A stretch of DNA of 9,525 bases, taken from the NCBI GenBank assembly GCA_964462125.1, contig CAYWXT010000219.1, positions 1-9,525 on the forward strand. The letters run 5' to 3'. Shown one piece after another: positions 5,960 through 9,525 of the stretch. Both the position numbers and the translations under genes were made by a program. The notes beneath the pieces are model-generated. The model did no database searches. It saw only the letters and a list, made by a program, of their open reading frames with translations, and was not told where the DNA came from. The stretch comes from JAWLFY01 sp964462125. GTDB taxonomy: Bacteria; Planctomycetota; Planctomycetia; Pirellulales; Pirellulaceae. How positions within the stretch are numbered: position 1 is the first letter of the stretch; every line of letters begins with the position of its first letter.

Positions 5960-7729
5960 CTAAAGCCCGTGCCATTCGCCCCCGTCCCCTTCTAACGCGA
6001 CGGTTGTGTAGTATTGCTCTGCTTCGGGGCTCAGTCGAAACGTGACCTCGCCGTACAACTCGATCACTGCTTCTTGGATTTCGTCCAGCGTGACGCGGAA
6101 GTATTCCTTCCGCATATTGACAAGATTGACCCGTCGGTCATTAAATCGTTGATGAAGCGCGTTCTCCAGAGCTGGGGCATCCTCAGAATAAATGAGCGCG
6201 TGGAAGTCGAACGGAAACGGAACGGAAGCGTCCCCCAGTTCCTTGACTCGTTCAAGTGGTTCAAGGCGGCGTGTCATGCCTATCTTGAACACGTCAGGCC
6301 CCATGGTGCCGATGTTCGACAGGATGTAAACGTGGCCAGACCGAGTCAGCTGAGCGCGGGCGATAGCTTTCGCCTTTCGGTCGATGGCCTCTGACAGTTC
6401 TTCTTCGAGCTTTTCGACGAGTTGAGCCAGCTTCTCGTTGTGCTGCCCGTGTTGGGCGGAGAGCTCGGCTCTAGCTTTGGCCAGCGCGTCCTCCTTAGCG
6501 TGCTCGTCATCCTCAGCCTGCTTTTGAGCCTTCTCAATCTCCTTTTGCGCTCGCTCCTCTTCCCTCATTGCCTCGCGAATTTCACGCTCGCGATCCTTCT
6601 CCTCTTGCTTTTTGGCGGCGTGCTCGTAGTTGAGGTAGAGCTCATCCAGCTTTAGCTGCTGATACGCGGGTGAAAACGCGATTTGGTTAGTCTCGCCAAG
6701 CTTGCTGATGACGTCGAAGCACTTCTTAATCCGCGTTTCACTCAACGTTACATTGTTGTACTTCACTTTGGAAATGATGGCATCGCATTCGCCGTTGATC
6801 GCTCGCAGCATCAGTTTGATGTTGCGGTTGATCATCGTGCGTCCCTTTGCTTCGCTTCCCTCAACGGTCCATGTTGTATTGCAGAAGCAGGCTTCCTTGT
6901 CCCGGACCATTTGCTTCTCCGTCGCCACGCAATGCTTCAACGCCGCTTTGTACTTTTCACTATGGTCGAAGTCGAACGTCGGTTCGTAGAGCCCGTGCGA
7001 TTGCATATCCGCGACTTCGTCGACGAGGTCGAGTTCCCTCTTTCGACGTTCGAGTTCGTCTGCGACTTGCCCGAGTTCCATGGTCAGGTCATTCTGACGT
7101 TTCTCGTGGTTTTCGCGCAGCTCGCGATCCTCCCGCTCGGCCGCAGCCTTTCGATTGGCCCTTTCAGTTTCCAACTGCTCGATAGTGGTGTGCCCCTGTC
7201 GGTACAGTTCCAAGTCCTTGACTTGCTGGCTCAGTGCATCACGCTGGGACTTGAGCTGTAGCCCCTGGTCACGGATTTCAATCGCCTTCGCTTTGATTGT
7301 CGCTGCAGTACGATTCAGCTCCGCGACTCGTTTCTCCGCCTCGCTTTTCACCCGTATTGCGTACGCTTCGGAATCGCCGATTTCCGAATACCGCTCGAGG
7401 TTTTCGGCTAAAGTCACAGCCTTTGCTTCTAGGGATGCGACTTCTCCCTGAAGCGTTTCATTTCGATTGGAGCATTCAGTGAGCCGCGAATTCAGTTCGG
7501 ATTGTTGGTCGCGGGATCGCGAAACTTGCTCGCGAACCCCTTCGAGAGTTTGGTCACGGGCCAGTAGCTCGTTCGAAAGTCGCTCCTTTTCCTGCCGCTC
7601 TGACTTCTTGGCTGCCACCAATGCCGTCACTGCGATGGCCGAGCCAGCGATGACGGCTATCAGACCGATTCCGAGGGCGATTTCTGCGGCTGTCACCGTT
7701 GCAGACTCCTGATTTGGAATGTCCAGCAT
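5960..7729 (-). CDS. Membrane-anchored DUF4041 / GIY-YIG nuclease, SNIPE-like anti-phage candidate
   Basis: The protein is 589 aa. Residues 14-39 form one strong transmembrane helix (IALGIGLIAVIAGSAIAVTA). Residues 40-235 are a long charged coiled coil. A DUF4041-like core follows (about 236-375), with GLYEPTFDFDHSEKYKAAL, CFCNTTWTVEGSEAKGRTM and a helical part around NRNIKLMLRAINGECDAII. A Glu/Lys/Ala coiled coil spans about 370-460. The C-terminal nuclease (464-560) is of T5orf172/MUG113 GIY-YIG type: GHVYIL with Y468, FKIGMTRR with K482 and G484, R494, catalytic-type E522 in ALENALHQRF, and RRVNLVNMRKEYF. All core positions look intact. Membrane helix, DUF4041 and GIY-YIG is the architecture of SNIPE, which cleaves phage DNA as it enters; I infer the same role here. 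ATG 7729 is the first ATG after an in-frame TAG. The base composition looks less GC-rich than the flanks, suggesting acquisition. It is a stand-alone gene. Confidence 0.88.
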   Translation of the reverse strand: MLDIPNQESATVTAAEIALGIGLIAVIAGSAIAVTALVAAKKSERQEKERLSNELLARDQTLEGVREQVSRSRDQQSELNSRLTECSNRNETLQGEVASLEAKAVTLAENLERYSEIGDSEAYAIRVKSEAEKRVAELNRTAATIKAKAIEIRDQGLQLKSQRDALSQQVKDLELYRQGHTTIEQLETERANRKAAAEREDRELRENHEKRQNDLTMELGQVADELERRKRELDLVDEVADMQSHGLYEPTFDFDHSEKYKAALKHCVATEKQMVRDKEACFCNTTWTVEGSEAKGRTMINRNIKLMLRAINGECDAIISKVKYNNVTLSETRIKKCFDVISKLGETNQIAFSPAYQQLKLDELYLNYEHAAKKQEEKDREREIREAMREEERAQKEIEKAQKQAEDDEHAKEDALAKARAELSAQHGQHNEKLAQLVEKLEEELSEAIDRKAKAIARAQLTRSGHVYILSNIGTMGPDVFKIGMTRRLEPLERVKELGDASVPFPFDFHALIYSEDAPALENALHQRFNDRRVNLVNMRKEYFRVTLDEIQEAVIELYGEVTFRLSPEAEQYYTTVALEGDGGEWHGL

Positions 7730-7910
7730 GCGAGGCTAAGGGAAACAGCCTAATCGCTGCCCGGGGGGGCTGCCACATTTCCGAACGATTACGTGTGGCG
7801 GAATTGGCCGCGGAACCGGCAGCAACCGAAGATCGGTTGAGTGGCGAATTCCAAGTATGTATTGTGAAAAGCAGCGACAAAACGCCGAAAACCGCGCCAA
7901 GGGCCAACCG

Positions 7911-8291
7911 ATGCCGATCCTGCCAAAACTGACGCTCGTGATTCTGCTTGCAGCCGCGGGGCTGGCATTGGCCCAGGACAGCACGAGCCAGCCCGCCGCC
8001 GCGCAGGACGTCGCCGAGGGTGCCGCGCCGGCTAACGACAGCCAGGAGAAGATCGTCCTGGAGAATCCGGCTCGCGCGGTCGAGGAAGCCCTTGAACGCC
8101 GCTCGGTCGAGTAAGCCGCGGCCGAGCTCGAAGCGGCGCGGAAGGCGTACGAGGAACGGATGGCGGCGGCCGATCAGCGGACGATCGATGACCTCGAAGG
8201 CGTCGCGCGGCATGCTGTCTCCGGCGGGGATCTTGCCGAGGCGTCGAAGGCCTGGGAGGAGGTGTCGCGGCTTGATCCGGAGAACGAGGCG
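7911..8291 (+). pseudogene. Broken gene for a small secreted protein, interrupted by TAA and truncated
   Basis: From ATG 7911 the frame gives a signal peptide (MPILPKLTLVILLAAAGLAL, cleavage near ALA-QD), then an Ala/Pro/Gln-rich stretch, and stops at TAA 8112-8114 after 67 residues. The same frame continues at once as AAAELEAARKAYEERMAA, then DDLEGVARHAVSGGDLAEAS and KAWEEVSRLDPENEA, clearly the rest of the same protein. One base change (CAA or GAA to TAA) would explain the stop. The continued part is helical and looks like the alpha-hairpin/TPR-like repeats of small secreted planctomycete proteins. At about 8291 it runs in frame into a CHC2 zinc-finger fragment, so the original C-terminus is lost. 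A longer in-frame start at 7857 exists, but 7911 puts the signal peptide at the terminus and has AAGGG about 8 bases upstream. It may still express a 67-aa secreted peptide. Confidence 0.65.
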
Positions 8292-8392
8292 GCGACGGTC
8301 AATCCGCGGAACAATCTCGCGCACTGTTTTAGCTGTGGAAGGAACTTCAACAACATCGACCTGCTGATGACGCAGGGATACGACTTCTTGCC
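8292..8392 (+). pseudogene. CHC2-type zinc-finger fragment, copy 1
   Basis: These 101 bases match 9000-9100 with only a few differences. The frame reads ATVNPRNNLAHCFSCGRNF, then NNIDLLMTQGYDFLP, the second half of a DnaG-like CHC2 zinc ribbon (HCFSC knuckle followed by the G/D-I-x-x-x-M..G..F helix). The first CPAC pair is missing, so it cannot fold as a zinc finger. It is in frame with the preceding broken secreted-protein gene and loses homology to copy 2 right after FLP, where the downstream repeat block starts. The read-through frame then runs to a stop at 8571. This is a recombination product. Confidence 0.75.
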
Positions 8393-8672
8393 TTTTTCAT
8401 GGGCGCTGAACCCAAGTCCACCCACAGCTTCGAACCGGCCCGATGAAAACCTTCTCCAAAATTCTCAACAAATCGGCAAAGCTCCCTCCAAAGCCCCAAA
8501 ATCCCTACAGCGACAATTCGGCAAAAAGTCCGACCGCAATTCGGTCGATAACAACTTTGCGCGACGGTTTTAAAGGTATCGGACACTTTTTTTATTCCAA
8601 ATCCATAAACAGCTCCTCGGGCTTTTACCCCGAAGGGGTTGCAAGATGGTAGCCGGCGGTCGCGCAGCGCAC
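8393..8672. repeat. Dispersed repeat block, copy A
   Basis: About 280 bases, repeated at 9247-9525. The first 95 bases are diverged (for example TTCATGGGCG against TTCATGCGCA); 8488-8672 is identical to 9341-9525 as read by eye. It contains a perfect hairpin CGACCG-CAATT-CGGTCG (8531-8547), the motif AAAGGTATCGGACACTTTTT (8573-8592), TTTTACCCCGAAGGGG (8623-8638) and the left arm of the 8653-8678 hairpin. Short open frames on both strands are conserved between copies only because the DNA is identical; I see no protein features and treat it as non-coding. Confidence 0.8.
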
Positions 8673-8969
8673 CGCCGGAACGCGCCCCCCGCGCCGCCGA
8701 CCCCGAAGGGCGTCGCAGATCGGCGCTGCAGAGAATCACGGGTGGCGCCAGATCGATCGGTGATGGCACACGTCTCGGCGGCGCCCTCTGCGATCCTTTC
8801 AGGATCGGTGTGTGGTGTGGGGCCACGCGTTCCGTGGGTGGCGCTGCGCTTACCCACGGCTACTCTCCGTGATCCCTTCGGGATCTTAGCCGAGCGCGAC
8901 CATTCCCTTCGGAATCGTAGACGTGCGCGATGATGGCGCGGCGCCCCCGGTTTTTACCCCGAAGGGGGC
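8623..8969. repeat. Cluster of stem-loops (possible structured RNA or mosaic repeat)
   Basis: The perfect stems are: ACCCC-GAA-GGGGT (8627-8639); CCGGCGGT/ACCGCCGG with a 10-base loop (8653-8678); CGATCCT-TTC-AGGATCG (8791-8807); CCGTGGGT/ACCCACGG with a 12-base loop (8832-8859); GATCCC-TTC-GGGATC (8871-8885); ATTCC-CTTC-GGAAT (8902-8915); and GCCCCC/GGGGGC (8943-8969). No coding frame with protein features covers it. Loops of TTC or TTCG type recur. It fills the roughly 300 bases between repeat block A and the second CHC2 fragment. I recall similar sequences being frequent in planctomycete genomes, but this needs a search. Confidence 0.6.
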
Positions 8970-9173
8970 TTTCAATGTCCGGCCTGCGGCGAACTTCTCG
9001 CGACGGTCAATCCGCGGAACAATCTGGCGCACTGTTTTAGCTGCCGAAAGAACTTCAACAACATCGACCTGCTGATGACGCAGGGATACGACTTCTTGCC
9101 GGCGGTCTCGATCCTGGAGAATTGGCTGGAGCGACACCAGCAAGACCTGGGTCAAGCGAAGCGGCAAGCCTAA
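8970..9173 (+). pseudogene. CHC2-type zinc-finger protein, 3' fragment, copy 2
   Basis: The frame gives FQCPACGELLATVNPRNNLA, HCFSCRKNFNNIDLLMTQGY, DFLPAVSILENWLERHQQ and DLGQAKRQA, then TAA at 9171. It has a complete CxxC...CxxC zinc ribbon (CPAC and CFSC, 18 residues apart, with a His before the third Cys) and the following helix, as in the CHC2 domain of DnaG-type primases. Family function: DNA template binding in primases; here more likely part of a mobile-element replication or helper protein (inference). No start codon or upstream domain is present. The homology begins immediately after an ACCCCGAAGGGGGC motif, so the 5' part was replaced by the stem-loop repeat. It could be a 67-aa remnant or the end of a larger protein lost by recombination. 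Confidence 0.75.
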
Positions 9174-9246
9174 TCACTCGCATCGCTCGAGTTCTGATTC
9201 GAACCATCCCTTCCCAGTGCGTCCGTCCGGTAAGAGCGGTCGCACT

Positions 9247-9525
9247 TCTTCATGCGCACCCAGCGCAGTCCGCCCCCCCCGCATCGAACCGCCCCGTGAG
9301 AACCTTCTCCAAAATTTTCAACAATTCGGCAAACCGCCCGCCAAAGCCCCAAAATCCCTACAGCGACAATTCGGCAAAAAGTCCGACCGCAATTCGGTCG
9401 ATAACAACTTTGCGCGACGGTTTTAAAGGTATCGGACACTTTTTTTATTCCAAATCCATAAACAGCTCCTCGGGCTTTTACCCCGAAGGGGTTGCAAGAT
9501 GGTAGCCGGCGGTCGCGCAGCGCAC
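9247..9525. repeat. Dispersed repeat block, copy B (continues past window)
   Basis: This is the second copy of the 8393-8672 block, 853-854 bases downstream. Bases 9341-9525 match 8488-8672 without a visible difference, and the identity is still running at the window end, inside the left half of the CCGGCGGT hairpin. The block lies 73 bases after the CHC2 fragment stop; in unit 1 the corresponding 145 bases (CHC2 end plus spacer) are missing. The hairpin CGACCG-CAATT-CGGTCG is at 9384-9400 and TTTTACCCCGAAGGGG at 9476-9491. Confidence 0.8.

Noticed and set aside
6683..7261. Plus-strand open frame of 192 aa
   Set aside because: Antisense to the coiled coil of the nuclease gene; its apparent hydrophobicity comes from complementing Glu/Lys codons.
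8573..8596. Rho-independent terminator at the T-run 8587-8593
   Set aside because: No stable stem directly precedes the T-run; the nearest hairpin ends about 40 bases upstream.
9170..9439. Minus-strand open frame in repeat block B, with a counterpart in block A
   Set aside because: Conserved between copies only because the DNA is identical; the two versions diverge completely where the DNA diverges.
8291..9525. CRISPR array
   Set aside because: The repeats are long (100-280 bp), only two copies, with no short regular repeat-spacer pattern.

Overview
The window looks like a chromosomal piece from a high-GC bacterium, most likely a planctomycete (Pirellulales-like). I infer this from the short GC-rich hairpin repeats with a GCAA loop, the mosaic repeats carrying the ACCCCGAAGGGG motif, the decayed IS4-type transposase tail and the CHC2 zinc-finger fragments. 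No rRNA or marker gene is present, so the lineage is inferred, not shown.

Left part (1-2250). On the minus strand lie a MacB/FtsX-type ABC transporter permease, cut by the window edge before its C-terminus, and upstream of it on the same strand a small secreted cysteine-rich protein of 134 aa. Between and beyond them are non-coding stretches with copies of a short CACGGC-GCAA-GCCGTG hairpin repeat: two in tandem, and two more in opposite orientation.

Centre (2254-5624). On the plus strand is a tight two-gene operon: a DUF2339 polytopic membrane protein and a DUF3999 exported, membrane-anchored protein. They overlap by 4 bases (ATGA), with a good Shine-Dalgarno for the second gene. This pairing is a recurring conserved one of unknown function and probably forms an envelope complex. 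A REP-like palindrome sits inside the coding sequence just before the DUF3999 signal peptide.

Right part (5625-9525) is accessory. The C-terminal tail of an IS4-family transposase starts at the DUF3999 stop codon and ends 2 bases before the 3' end of a convergent gene. That gene, on the minus strand (5960-7729), encodes a 589-aa protein with an N-terminal transmembrane helix, a long coiled coil, a DUF4041-like core and a C-terminal GIY-YIG (T5orf172/MUG113-type) nuclease domain. This is the architecture of SNIPE, the membrane-bound anti-phage nuclease that attacks phage DNA during injection. It is the most interesting gene in the window and appears lower in GC than its neighbours.

Beyond it, a broken secreted-protein gene with an in-frame TAA is fused in frame to a CHC2 zinc-finger fragment. 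After that comes a modular repeat. A CHC2 3' fragment and a downstream block of about 280 bp occur twice, with 185 bp of the block identical by eye. The two units are separated by a 330-bp cluster of stem-loops. The picture is a defence gene lodged between mobile-element debris and recombining repeats.
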